DNA from: Verrucomicrobiaceae bacterium
GTDB taxonomy: Bacteria > Verrucomicrobiota > Verrucomicrobiia > Verrucomicrobiales > Verrucomicrobiaceae
Direction of reading: 5' to 3'
Assembly (NCBI GenBank): GCA_016713245.1
Contig: JADJPM010000005.1
Span: 62,001-126,000 of the forward strand
Length of the DNA: 64,000 nt
Made by a program: the position numbers and the translations under genes. Shown here in pieces: positions 44,276 through 53,184 of this stretch (its first letter is position 1; each line of letters opens with the position of its first letter). The notes beneath the pieces were generated by a model. It was not told the DNA's origin, searched no databases, and saw only the letters and a program-made list of their open reading frames with translations.

Positions 44276-46324
44276 ATGTCACGCCGCAACCCCAAGCCTC
44301 AATCCGCACTGCCCGCGCCCCGCGTGTGGCCGCGATGGCTGCCGGGCGTGGCTTTGATGGCGATGACGGTGATCGTCTATCTCCCGTGCCTGAACGGACC
44401 GCTGCTGTGGGATGACAAGGATTGGTTCGGCGCGATGGATTGGAACCTGCGCGGCTGGCAGGGCCTGTGGCGACTGTGGACCGTGCCGGAGAGCCTCCAG
44501 CAATACTATCCCGTCACGGCGATGTCGTTCTGGATCGATCATCAGCTTTGGGGCAAATGGACGCTGCCCCCGCATCTGGAGAACGTGCTCATCCACGGAG
44601 CCTCGGCGGTGCTGTTTTGGATGCTGCTGAAGCGCTTGCAAATTCGCGGGGCGTGGCTGGCGGCGGCGTTTTTTGCCGTGCATCCGGTGATGGTGGAGAG
44701 CGTGGCGTGGATGACGGAGCGGAAGAATGTGCTCTGCACTTTCTTCGCTCTCGCGACGCTACTGGCACATGGAAAGGCGGCGGGCTGGTGGGAATCGAAA
44801 GCAGGTCATGTGAAATTGTTCGCCGAACTGTTCGCCGTGATGTTGGTGGTGATGGCGCTGCTTTCCAAAGTAAGCGCCGCCGTGCTGCCAGGTGTGGTCA
44901 TGGTGATCGGCTGGTGGCGCTGCGGCACGCTGCGCTGGCGTGCGGACGGCATGCGTGTGTTGCCATGGATCGTCGTGTCGATTCCAATCATCTGGCTAAC
45001 ATCACTCATGGAGCAGGCACAAGTAGTGGGTGGTGACTGGTTGCCTTCGTTGCCTTTCGCGGATCGCCTGCTGCTGGCGGGGCAGCTTCCGTGGTTTTAC
45101 GTCAGCAAGCTGCTGTGGCCAGCGCATCTGTGTGTGTTGTATGAGAAGTGGCCGCTGGCCGCGTGGCAGTGGGCGGGATTCGGCATGCTTATGGTGACGC
45201 TGGCGGTGCTGGTGTGGCGTCGCTGGCATGGTTCGCTGGCCTTGGTGCTGCTGTTTCTCGGCACGCTGTTTCCGCTGCTGGGCTTCTTTGAGGTGAACGG
45301 CATGAAGTATGCCTGGGCGGCGGATCGCTGGGCTTATCTGCCCGCGATGGCGGTTTGTGTGGGAGCCGCGTTTTGGCTGGTGAGGCTGCCTCGCGGTGTT
45401 TCGGCCGCGTTGCTGATCGCCTGCGGTTTGCTCACCTGGAGGCAGGCGGGGCTTTACGCGAGCGTGGATGGTTTTTGGCAGGCCGCGGTGGCAGGGAGCG
45501 CCTCGCCGTGGAAAGCACACAACGACTACGGCAGCCAGTTGATGGATGAGAAACGCCATGCCGAAGCGCGAGTGCAGTTTGAGGCCGCTTTGAAAAGCTA
45601 TCCCGAGTATGTGGCGGCCATGGTGAATCTAGCCGGTGCCTTGCAGGACCTCGGCTACAACAATCAAGCCATCGAGTGGCTCGACCGTGCGATCACCTTG
45701 CATCCCCAGAAATGTGCGGTGGCGCACTACAACAAGGCGATGGTCTTCGAGGCCATGAATCGCGCCGAAGACGCCGAAGCCTCCTTCAAGGCGGCCATCG
45801 CTCAGAATCCCGATTTTTTCGCGGCGCATAATGACCTCGGAAATCTGCTCATCCTCACCGGCAGGCACGACGAGGCTCGCGAGTGCTTCTTGAAGCTGCT
45901 GGAGTTGCGTCCTGATGACGCCAAAGGGCTGACCTCGCTCGGAAACATCCACTTTCTGCGAGGCGAGACCAGCCGAGCGCTCGATTACTTCATGAAGGCT
46001 CTCCAAAGCGATCCCGACATGACGAGCACGCTGGCAAACACCGCGTGGATTCTTGCCACCACGGCCGATGACACGCTGCGTGATGCGCCGAAGGCTCTGC
46101 ACCACGCGAAGCGGGCCGCAGAACTCTCAAAACGAGGCGACCCGAGCATCCTCCAAGTGCTCGCCGGAGCCCAAGCAGCCGCTGGCGATTTCGACCAGGC
46201 CGTGGCGACGGCCATCGAGGCGGTGAAACTCGCCCGAGCCAAGGGTAATGAAGGGCTCGCGAACAGCATCGAGGCCATGCAGCGGCAGTTTGAGCAAAAG
46301 CAGCCCTACCGGCAGGCGCGATAG
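44276..46324 (+). CDS. TMTC-like membrane protein with C-terminal TPRs (paralog)
   Basis: 682-residue paralog of the divergent gene. It has the same sequence of motifs: PCLNGPLLWDDKDW, TAMSFWIDHQLWGK, HLENVLIHGASAVLFWMLL, FFAVHPVMVESVAWMTERKN, about ten membrane helices, and five or six TPRs from about residue 425 (VAAMVNLAGALQDLGYNNQA). ATG 44276 (MSRRNPKPQ) is chosen; a longer frame starting at 44132 would overlap the divergent gene. The two proteins may form a heteromeric glycosyltransferase complex or act on different targets; this is inference. Confidence 0.88.
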   Translation: MSRRNPKPQSALPAPRVWPRWLPGVALMAMTVIVYLPCLNGPLLWDDKDWFGAMDWNLRGWQGLWRLWTVPESLQQYYPVTAMSFWIDHQLWGKWTLPPHLENVLIHGASAVLFWMLLKRLQIRGAWLAAAFFAVHPVMVESVAWMTERKNVLCTFFALATLLAHGKAAGWWESKAGHVKLFAELFAVMLVVMALLSKVSAAVLPGVVMVIGWWRCGTLRWRADGMRVLPWIVVSIPIIWLTSLMEQAQVVGGDWLPSLPFADRLLLAGQLPWFYVSKLLWPAHLCVLYEKWPLAAWQWAGFGMLMVTLAVLVWRRWHGSLALVLLFLGTLFPLLGFFEVNGMKYAWAADRWAYLPAMAVCVGAAFWLVRLPRGVSAALLIACGLLTWRQAGLYASVDGFWQAAVAGSASPWKAHNDYGSQLMDEKRHAEARVQFEAALKSYPEYVAAMVNLAGALQDLGYNNQAIEWLDRAITLHPQKCAVAHYNKAMVFEAMNRAEDAEASFKAAIAQNPDFFAAHNDLGNLLILTGRHDEARECFLKLLELRPDDAKGLTSLGNIHFLRGETSRALDYFMKALQSDPDMTSTLANTAWILATTADDTLRDAPKALHHAKRAAELSKRGDPSILQVLAGAQAAAGDFDQAVATAIEAVKLARAKGNEGLANSIEAMQRQFEQKQPYRQAR

Positions 46325-46370
46325 TCTTGCCAAATGAGATGAAACCTCTAGTCTCGCCGCCCCAATCACC

Positions 46371-47432
46371 ATGAAGACCGTCATCATCACCGGCTCTTGC
46401 GGCCTCGTCGGCTCCGATGCGGCCCTGCGCCTGCACGCGGAGGGCTGGCGCATCGTCGGTATCGACAACGACATGCGCCGCTACTTTTTCGGCGATGATG
46501 CCTCGACGAATCCACAGCGCCTGCGGCTCGAAAAAGCACTCGCGAACTACCACCATCACTCGCTCGACATTCGTGACATGACGGCGGTGGAGAAGGTCTT
46601 CACCACTTATGCGGGCGACATCGGCGCGGTGATTCACACCGCTGCCCAGCCCTCGCATGACTGGGCCGTGCGTGAGCCGCTGACGGACTTCGGCGTGAAC
46701 GCCACCGGTACGCTCCACCTGCTCGAAGCCACGCGAAAACACGCCAAGGATGTGCCCTTCATCTTCACCAGCACGAGCAAGGTTTATGGCGACACGCCGA
46801 ACACACTGCCGCTGGTGGAATTGGAGACCCGCTGGGACATTGCCGAGAGTCATCCCTTCCACGCCCGCGGCATTGACGAGACGATGAGCATCGACGGCTG
46901 CCTGCATTCCATCTTTGGGGCCAGCAAGGTGGCGGCGGATGTGATGGTGCAGGAATACGGCCGCTATTTCGGCATGAAGACGAGCTGCTTCCGTCCCGGC
47001 TGCCTCACCGGTCCGGCTCATGCGGGCGCGGAGTTGCACGGCTTCCTCGCGTGGCTCATGAAGTGCACCGCCACCGGGCGGCCCTACACGGTCTTCGGCT
47101 ACAAGGGCAAGCAGGTGCGTGACAACATCCACAGCGCTGACCTGATCGACGCCTTTGTGCATTTCATCGCCGCCCCCACGAGCGGCCAGGTGTACAACAT
47201 TGGAGCCTCTCGCGAGGCGGCCTGCTCGATGATCGAGGGCATCCAGCTCTGCGAGGAGATCAGCGGCCAAAAGCTCGCCTGGACCTACAAAGACGAAAAC
47301 CGCATCGGCGATCACATCTGGTGGATCGGCTCACCAGCCAAGTTTGAAGCCCACTACCCCGCCTGGAAGCGTCGCTACGGCCTGCGTGAGATTTTGACGG
47401 AGATCCACGATGCCTGCGTGGCAGAAAAGTGA
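46371..47432 (+). CDS. NAD-dependent nucleotide-sugar epimerase/dehydratase
   Basis: 353-residue extended SDR, closest in style to CDP-paratose 2-epimerase. The NAD loop is VIITGSCGLVGSDAALRL at 3-20, then FTSTSKVYGD and FRPGCLTGPAHAGAELHGF. The usual YxxxK catalytic pair appears as FGASK in HSIFGASKVAADV, with Phe for Tyr. The subfamily seems to have this change generally, so it may not mean loss of function. Located after the TMTC-like gene, it could supply a modified sugar nucleotide to the glycosyltransferases here. Confidence 0.85.
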   Translation: MKTVIITGSCGLVGSDAALRLHAEGWRIVGIDNDMRRYFFGDDASTNPQRLRLEKALANYHHHSLDIRDMTAVEKVFTTYAGDIGAVIHTAAQPSHDWAVREPLTDFGVNATGTLHLLEATRKHAKDVPFIFTSTSKVYGDTPNTLPLVELETRWDIAESHPFHARGIDETMSIDGCLHSIFGASKVAADVMVQEYGRYFGMKTSCFRPGCLTGPAHAGAELHGFLAWLMKCTATGRPYTVFGYKGKQVRDNIHSADLIDAFVHFIAAPTSGQVYNIGASREAACSMIEGIQLCEEISGQKLAWTYKDENRIGDHIWWIGSPAKFEAHYPAWKRRYGLREILTEIHDACVAEK

Positions 47433-47469
47433 GTGCATGAAACCGCCGCCGGTTTCGTTTTGAGGCGTC

Positions 47470-48888
47470 ATGCGCCCCCTCGCCTTCCTTTTTTTCGTCT
47501 CGTCCGCGTTTGCCGCTGATCTGCCAGATCCCGCCGCCGTCACCGCCGCCATGAAAAAGGCCGTGACCTATGCTCATACGCATCTGGCTCGTGAAGGCGG
47601 CTATGCCTCCTCGTATGACAAAGAAGGCAAAATCGGTGAGGTGGAGCACGGTGAATCGCCCACGATCATCTCCATTCAGCCGCCCGGCACGACGACCATG
47701 GGCTTGGCCATGCTGCGAGCCTACCGGGCCACAGGCGACGAGCTTTTTCTCAAGGCGGCCCGTGATGCTGCGGGGGCTTTGATGAAGTGCCAACTGGCCT
47801 CGGGGGGGTGGTATAGTGATTACGACTTTGCGCCGGAGAAGGCGGGGCACTTTCATCTGCTCAGCCAGTGGGAGGCGGGCGACAAAGACACCGGGAAACG
47901 TCGCAATCTCTCCACCTTGGATGACAACAAGACGCAATCCGCCCTCCTGCTGATGCTCGAAATATCGCATGAAGCAGCTTTCAAAAACGATGAGCCTTTG
48001 CAGAAGGCGAAGAAGTCGACCTTCGATGCTTTGCTGGCCGCGCAGGCACCTTGCGGTGCATGGCCGCAGCAGTTCGACGGCCCCGCCGAGGCCTCCGCCC
48101 CCGTTTTAAAAGCCGGCTATCCCGAAACCTGGAGCCGTACCTTTCCAAAGGAAAACTACACCAGCTACTACACGCTCAATGACGGCAACCTGAGCGAGAT
48201 CGCGAAAGTGCTGACGCGTGCTTATGAACTCGAAAAGGATGAGCGCTATCTGGCATCGCTCAAGAAGCTGGGAGACTTTTTCATCTTGGCGCAGATGCCG
48301 GAGCCGCAGCCAGTTTGGGCCATGCAATACAACCGTGACATGCATCCCGCGTGGGCCAGAAAGTTTGAGCCGCCTTCCGTCACGGCGTTCGAGAGCCTGG
48401 AGGCCATGGAGACGCTGCACGATCTCTGGGTGCTCACCGGCGAGGACAAATACATGGCCCCGATGAAAGCGGCTCTCGCTTGGTATGAGCGTTCAAAGCT
48501 GCCGGATGGCACCCACGCCCGCTTTTACGAGCTGAAGACAAACAAGCCGCTCTTTTTCGTGAAGGACAGCTACGAACTGACATACGACGATGGCAATCTC
48601 CCCACGCACTACTCCTTCAAAGACGAGCGTCAGGACGATGTGGATGACTTCAAAGAACGCCTCGCCCAGTCTCGCGAGAAGCTACAGGCAAAGCTCGCCG
48701 GCCCTCAGTCGCCGAAAGAATGGATGAGCAAGGCCAAAGGTGCCGCTGACAAAGCTCGCCGGGCGCTGGAGGCACTCGACAGCGAGGGCCGCTGGCTGAA
48801 AGACGACCGCATCGACGGCTCGGAATTCACCCGGAATCTCAATGCTTTAGCTTACTACCTCGATGCGGCTCGACAGGCCGCCAAGTAG
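47470..48888 (+). CDS. Secreted pectate-lyase-like protein (PL10-like)
   Basis: 472-residue exported protein (signal peptide about 1-16, MRPLAFLFFVSSAFAA). The (alpha/alpha)3-toroid features of PL10 include STLDDNKTQSALLLML, CGAWPQQFDGP, YTLNDGNLSEIAKVL, WAMQYNRDMHPAWARKFEPP and SVTAFESLEAMETL; several conserved polar positions of PL10 appear there. A C-terminal helical tail of about 70 residues is added. It probably cleaves polygalacturonate or a related acidic polysaccharide, consistent with the sulfatase at 7790-9586. Confidence 0.82.
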   Translation: MRPLAFLFFVSSAFAADLPDPAAVTAAMKKAVTYAHTHLAREGGYASSYDKEGKIGEVEHGESPTIISIQPPGTTTMGLAMLRAYRATGDELFLKAARDAAGALMKCQLASGGWYSDYDFAPEKAGHFHLLSQWEAGDKDTGKRRNLSTLDDNKTQSALLLMLEISHEAAFKNDEPLQKAKKSTFDALLAAQAPCGAWPQQFDGPAEASAPVLKAGYPETWSRTFPKENYTSYYTLNDGNLSEIAKVLTRAYELEKDERYLASLKKLGDFFILAQMPEPQPVWAMQYNRDMHPAWARKFEPPSVTAFESLEAMETLHDLWVLTGEDKYMAPMKAALAWYERSKLPDGTHARFYELKTNKPLFFVKDSYELTYDDGNLPTHYSFKDERQDDVDDFKERLAQSREKLQAKLAGPQSPKEWMSKAKGAADKARRALEALDSEGRWLKDDRIDGSEFTRNLNALAYYLDAARQAAK

Positions 48889-48894
48889 GTCGTC

Positions 48895-49473
48895 TCAAAG
48901 CGAAACGCCCGTGCCGGGATGCCTACGGATGGCTTCCTCGGTGATCTTGATGGCCTGATCCTGCAACTCCGCGCCCAGATTTTGCTGCTGAAACTGCACA
49001 CGGCATTTTTTGCCATTGGCCTCAAAGCTCAGCCAGAAGTCGGTGGACTTGATACGCTCGGAGGCGGCTTTCAAATCGTCCCAGCGATAGTTGTTCGTGC
49101 CAGTGCGTTGGATTTCCGTGAGGCCGCTGGCACTCAGAATGACCGAGTAGCCCAGGTTTCCCCAGCCGATCACGCCGAGAAGGAGTCCGCCGCCTACCAA
49201 CAGCGCACCGAGGACAATGTAATGCAGCACGGCCTTGATGCGGCCCCAGCCGGTGCCGTAGCCGTATTCGAGAGCGAAGTATTTCACCCGCCCGTACATC
49301 ACGGAAACGAGCACGACACCTGCGAGGATGAGCAGCGGCCCGGCCACGAGAAAGCCCGTGGTATAGCCGGGGCTCACGGTGAGGGTAATCTCGGCACCCA
49401 CGGCCTTTCCGACCGTCAAGAATTCGGTGGGCGTGGGCAGCAGATCGGCGAGCAGAGGATGAAACGGAGGCAT
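48895..49473 (-). CDS. Small membrane protein of unknown function
   Basis: 192-residue protein with two transmembrane segments (about 38-60, TTGFLVAGPLLILAGVVLVSV, and 82-112, VLHYIVLGALLVGGGLLLGVIG) and a C-terminal cytosolic or periplasmic region (WLSFEANGKKCRVQFQQQN). ATG 49473 is chosen; a much longer upstream frame is noncoding in character. It is divergent from the gene at 49555 and its stop lies 6 bases from the pectate-lyase stop. Confidence 0.7.
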   Translation of the reverse strand: MPPFHPLLADLLPTPTEFLTVGKAVGAEITLTVSPGYTTGFLVAGPLLILAGVVLVSVMYGRVKYFALEYGYGTGWGRIKAVLHYIVLGALLVGGGLLLGVIGWGNLGYSVILSASGLTEIQRTGTNNYRWDDLKAASERIKSTDFWLSFEANGKKCRVQFQQQNLGAELQDQAIKITEEAIRRHPGTGVSL

Positions 49474-49554
49474 GAGCAGAAAAAACGGGATGCCGGGAGG
49501 CCATCCGCAGCTAGCATGCGCGGATTTCCCCCTTCGACAACCCTCCATCCAAGC

Positions 49555-49920
49555 ATGTTTCAGACCGGCCAGAAAGTTGTGTGCATCAATGACGAGTTCG
49601 CCCCCTGGGTGTACGACCTCTACCGTGCCCTCCCCAAAAAGGACCACACCTACACCGTCCGCGCCATCGCCGTGGGCCGCTCGAATCCCAAGTTTGAGGT
49701 CAATGACGATGCCGAGATCAAGATGAAGGACGCGGATTTCGACATGCTCGTGCTCCTCGAAGAACTCATCAATCCCGAGGATCCTCACTCCAGCGTGCGT
49801 CAGGAACTCGGCTTCCGCGCCGAACGCTTCGCCCCCATGCTCACCGAAGATGTCGAAGAGGAAGCAGAGGCATGGGTCGATCCTCCCCGCCGCCGGGAGA
49901 AGGAGCTGGTGGAGATTTGA
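49555..49920 (+). CDS. Conserved hypothetical protein
   Basis: 121-residue soluble protein: MFQTGQKVVCINDEFAPWV at the start, a likely small beta domain with YTVRAIAVGRSNPKFEV, then an acidic region (EDVEEEAEAWVDP) and a basic end. It looks like small phage- or plasmid-encoded domains of the KVVCVDD type, but I cannot name a family. An ATG 13 codons upstream (49516) is possible. Confidence 0.7.
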   Translation: MFQTGQKVVCINDEFAPWVYDLYRALPKKDHTYTVRAIAVGRSNPKFEVNDDAEIKMKDADFDMLVLLEELINPEDPHSSVRQELGFRAERFAPMLTEDVEEEAEAWVDPPRRREKELVEI

Positions 49921-49980
49921 GGCCCGGAGATGGGCGCAAAGTTCCGCAAAGCCAGCCGGTGATGAACCGTTTGTCTCTGC

Positions 49981-52900
49981 GTGAAGCTTTCGTCCCTCCC
50001 TCTCCTGTTTTTGGTCACTTCCAGCACGCTGTTCGCGGTCGATTTTGCCCGTGAGGTACAGCCGCTGCTGGCAGAGCACTGCCTCGAATGCCACGGTCCA
50101 GATGACTCCAAAGGCGGCCTGGTGCTCACCAACCGGGAGTTGGCTTTGAAGACACTCAAAAGCGGAGCCCATGGCATCGTGCCGGGGAAGCCGGACGAGA
50201 GTGAGATGATCGCTCGCCTGCTCTCGACGGATCCCGAGGAGCAGATGCCGCCTCCGAAGCACCGCGAAAAGCATCCCGTGAAGTCGCGTGACATTGAGGT
50301 GCTCAAAAAGTGGATCGCCGAAGGAGCGAAGTTTGAGCAGCACTGGGCGTACAAACCGGTCACGCGTCCGAAGGGCGATGGCATTGATGGCTTCATTCGC
50401 GCCAAGCTGGCTGAAATGGGTCTGTCACCGTCTCGCGAGGCGGATCCAATCACTCTGATCAAACGCGCCACCTACGATCTGCATGGTCTTCCACCCTCAC
50501 TGTCCGATTTGGCCGACGCGTCCGACTGGTCGGACCAAAAATACGAAGTACTCATCGATCGCCTCCTCGCCTCTGAACGCTTCGGGGAACGCTGGGGTAG
50601 GCATTGGCTCGATATGGCACGCTACGCCGACAGTGATGGCTACGAGAAAGACCGTCCGCGCCCGGATGCGTGGCGTTTTCGTGATTGGGTGATCCGGGCC
50701 ATCAATGACGACATGCCATTCGATCAGTTCACCATCGAGCAGCTCGCCGGAGACCTACTGCCCGAGGCCACGCCGGAGCAGATCGTGGCCACCGCTTTCA
50801 ATCGCCAAACGCTCACGAACACCGAAGGCGGCACGGATCAGGAGCAGTTCCGCATCGAGGCATGCATGGATCGCACCGAGACACTTGGCACCGTGTGGCT
50901 CGGCCTCACCGTCGGCTGCGCCCGCTGCCACACGCACAAATACGACCAGATCACGCAGACCGAGTACTACCAGCTCTTCGCTTACTTCAACAATGGCGAC
51001 GAAGCGAACCGGCAGGTGCCCACCTCACCCGCGGAGTGGGCGGCGTATGAAAAGAACAACGGCGATGCCGTGAAGAAGCTCATCCCGCTGCGCAAAGCTC
51101 TCGATGCCGCGAAGGCCGAGCTACCCGTGAAGCTGCCAGCCTGGGAAAAAGCCATCCAAGAACGTCTCTCCAAGGCCGCGGCGGCCAAAACAACGCAGAA
51201 GTTCGAATCGCTGCCCATCGCGGAAATGAAGGCCAAAGCGGCGAACCTCAAAAAGCAGCCTGACGGCTCTCTTTTAGCCGAAAACAAGGCACCGAAGACC
51301 GATAGCTACACCTTGAGCTTTCGCAGCCATGCCAAGCCAATCAGCGCCTTGCAGCTCGAAGTGCTTCCCGATGCTTCCCTGCCCTCCCATGGGCCCGGTC
51401 AGAACAAAAATGGTAATTTTGTGCTCACGAAGTTCTCGGCCTCGATCGAGCAAAACAAGTCCCGCCGTGAGATCATGCTGCATTCGCCCAAGGCCGACTT
51501 CGAGCAAAAGACCTTCACCGCCGAAAAAGTGCTCGATGCGGACGATCAAACTGGCTGGGCCATCTCCGGCAGCACTGGCAAGAAGCACACCCTCACGCTT
51601 CAACTCGCTCAACCGATCACTTTGAAGGCAGATGAGACGCTGGTGATCGAGTTGGAGCAAAACTACAAGCAGCTCGGGCATACCATTGGCCACTTGCGAT
51701 TGCTCGCTGCGAGCGAGGAGACCGAGGACAGCATCGCACCGGAGGCCGTGCGGAAGATCCTCAGTGAGGAACCGAAGCGCCGAAATCCCGTCGTGATCCA
51801 GCCACTGTGGGATTGGCTGGCCAAGGTCGATCCCGAGGTCGTGGCCGCGGACACCGCCTTGAAGCAAGCGGAAGCCAAACTGCCAAAGCCACCGCTCATG
51901 GACGTCCGCGTCATCACTCAGCGCACGAACACCCCCCGCAAAACCAACCTGCTGCATCGCGGTGATTTCCTTCAACCTGCGGAAGAAGTCTCTCCGGGTG
52001 CCTTATCGACCCTTCCGCCGCTCAAAGGCTCCTCGCGTCTCGATCTCGCGAAGTGGCTCGTGAGTAAAAATAACCCGCTCACCCCGCGTGTGACCGTGAA
52101 CCATTTCTGGACCCGACTTTTCGGCGAAGGCCTCGTGCATACCGTGGCGGATTTCGGCGTGCGTGGCGATGCTCCGACGCATCCCGAGCTGCTCGATTGG
52201 CTGGCCGATGAGTTCATGAAGCAAGGCTGGAGCCGGAAGAAGATCCTCAAAACCATCATGATGTCGGCTACGTATCGGCAGAGTTCTGAGTTTGTAGTTC
52301 GGCCTTCAGGCCGTCCGGGCGGGCTAAAGCCCGAACTACGAACAGCCGTGATGGAAATTGATCCGAAGAACTACCTCCTCTGGCGTCAAAACCGCCTCCG
52401 CGTGGATGGTGAGATCGTGCGTGATCTTTACCTCGGCGCCAGCGGTCTGCTGTCGGCGAAGATCGGTGGGCCGAGCGTGTATCCGCCGATCCCGGAGGGC
52501 ATTGATGCGCTCAGCTATGCGGGGAACTTCAAATGGACCACGAGCAAGGGTGAGGACCGCTACCGCCGTGGCATGTACACCTTCTTCAAACGCACCGCCC
52601 CACATCCTGACCTCACCACCTTTGACTGCCCGGATGCCAACACCACCAACGTGCGCCGCACCGTGAGCAACACACCACTTCAAGCCCTCACCACACTCAA
52701 TGCCGAAGCCTTCTCCGAGGCGGCTCAAGCCCTCGCGAAGCGTGTGCTGAGTGACGCCAGCCTCAAAGACGATGCTTCACGCCTCACGCAGGCCTTCCGC
52801 TACTGCGTGGCCCGCCGCCCGAGTGCGCCTGAGCACGCCTCTCTCCAAAAGCTGCTCGAGGAGTCCCGCTACACCTACCAAAATACCTCCGCAGACGAAG

Positions 52901-53016
52901 CGAAGGCAGCCTTCGGCACGCACGCGGCACCAAACATCGCCACTGCCGAAAACGCGGCCTGGGTGGCCGTGACCCGCATCATTCTGAATCTCGATGAACT
53001 GATCACGCGGGAGTGA
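49981..53016 (+). CDS. Cytochrome c / DUF1549 / DUF1553 protein with an in-frame palindromic insert
   Basis: 1011-residue secreted protein of the planctomycete-type PSCyt1 family. It starts at GTG 49981 with a signal peptide (about 1-19). An N-terminal cytochrome c domain has CLECHG at 34-39 and an axial Met in EEQMPPP. DUF1549 (about 115-330) contains a second CARCHTHKYDQ motif, and DUF1553 (about 685-985) contains RLDLAKWLVSKNNPLTPRVTVNH (split at NPL). Family members are thought to act in periplasmic redox or polysaccharide metabolism; function is unproven. Inside DUF1553 a 46-bp palindromic repeat (52294-52339) is translated in frame. A MITE-like element lies directly after the stop. Confidence 0.92.
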   Translation: MKLSSLPLLFLVTSSTLFAVDFAREVQPLLAEHCLECHGPDDSKGGLVLTNRELALKTLKSGAHGIVPGKPDESEMIARLLSTDPEEQMPPPKHREKHPVKSRDIEVLKKWIAEGAKFEQHWAYKPVTRPKGDGIDGFIRAKLAEMGLSPSREADPITLIKRATYDLHGLPPSLSDLADASDWSDQKYEVLIDRLLASERFGERWGRHWLDMARYADSDGYEKDRPRPDAWRFRDWVIRAINDDMPFDQFTIEQLAGDLLPEATPEQIVATAFNRQTLTNTEGGTDQEQFRIEACMDRTETLGTVWLGLTVGCARCHTHKYDQITQTEYYQLFAYFNNGDEANRQVPTSPAEWAAYEKNNGDAVKKLIPLRKALDAAKAELPVKLPAWEKAIQERLSKAAAAKTTQKFESLPIAEMKAKAANLKKQPDGSLLAENKAPKTDSYTLSFRSHAKPISALQLEVLPDASLPSHGPGQNKNGNFVLTKFSASIEQNKSRREIMLHSPKADFEQKTFTAEKVLDADDQTGWAISGSTGKKHTLTLQLAQPITLKADETLVIELEQNYKQLGHTIGHLRLLAASEETEDSIAPEAVRKILSEEPKRRNPVVIQPLWDWLAKVDPEVVAADTALKQAEAKLPKPPLMDVRVITQRTNTPRKTNLLHRGDFLQPAEEVSPGALSTLPPLKGSSRLDLAKWLVSKNNPLTPRVTVNHFWTRLFGEGLVHTVADFGVRGDAPTHPELLDWLADEFMKQGWSRKKILKTIMMSATYRQSSEFVVRPSGRPGGLKPELRTAVMEIDPKNYLLWRQNRLRVDGEIVRDLYLGASGLLSAKIGGPSVYPPIPEGIDALSYAGNFKWTTSKGEDRYRRGMYTFFKRTAPHPDLTTFDCPDANTTNVRRTVSNTPLQALTTLNAEAFSEAAQALAKRVLSDASLKDDASRLTQAFRYCVARRPSAPEHASLQKLLEESRYTYQNTSADEAKAAFGTHAAPNIATAENAAWVAVTRIILNLDELITRE
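52294..52339 (+). repeat. REP-like palindrome translated inside the DUF1553 domain
   Basis: Ends GTAGTTCGG and CCGAACTAC are perfectly complementary. Between them are two smaller perfect hairpins, CGGCC-TTCA-GGCCG and CGGGCT-AA-AGCCCG, so the element folds as a cloverleaf-like structure. It is read in frame as VVRPSGRPGGLKPELR between the conserved SATYRQSS and the following DPKNYLLWRQNRLR. Family homologs usually pass through this point with only a few residues. Confidence 0.75.
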
Positions 53017-53018
53017 CG

Positions 53019-53170
53019 GGGTGGTGCGCCGGAATGATCCTGCGCGACCGCGCCCAACGCTGTCTGCGGCCGCTCTCCCCAGCAAAGAGGTCCCGAGTGC
53101 TTCCAGACTCTCGCCTGGGAGAGTTAGGTGGGCGGGACGCACGCCTCGACATCATTCCGGCAACACACCC
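53019..53170. mobile_element. MITE-like element, 152 bp, with 9-bp target-site duplication
   Basis: The terminal inverted repeats are GGGTGGTGCGCCGGAATGAT (53019-53038) and its partner at 53151-53170 (reverse complement GGGTGTGTTGCCGGAATGAT), 16 of 20 identical with 11 consecutive matches. Both ends are flanked by the direct repeat GGAGTGACG (53010-53018 and 53171-53179), a 9-bp target duplication that includes the TGA stop of the upstream gene. The interior is noncoding and has a further hairpin (CTCTCCCC ... GGGAGAG). No transposase is encoded, so it is a non-autonomous element. Confidence 0.75.
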
Positions 53171-53184
53171 GGAGTGACGTGAGC

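Noticed and set aside
48895..50343. 482-codon minus-strand frame extending the small membrane protein gene upstream
   Set aside because: The N-terminal 290 codons overlap the gene at 49555 and the DUF1549 gene on the other strand and read as noncoding; only the part from ATG 49473 is kept.
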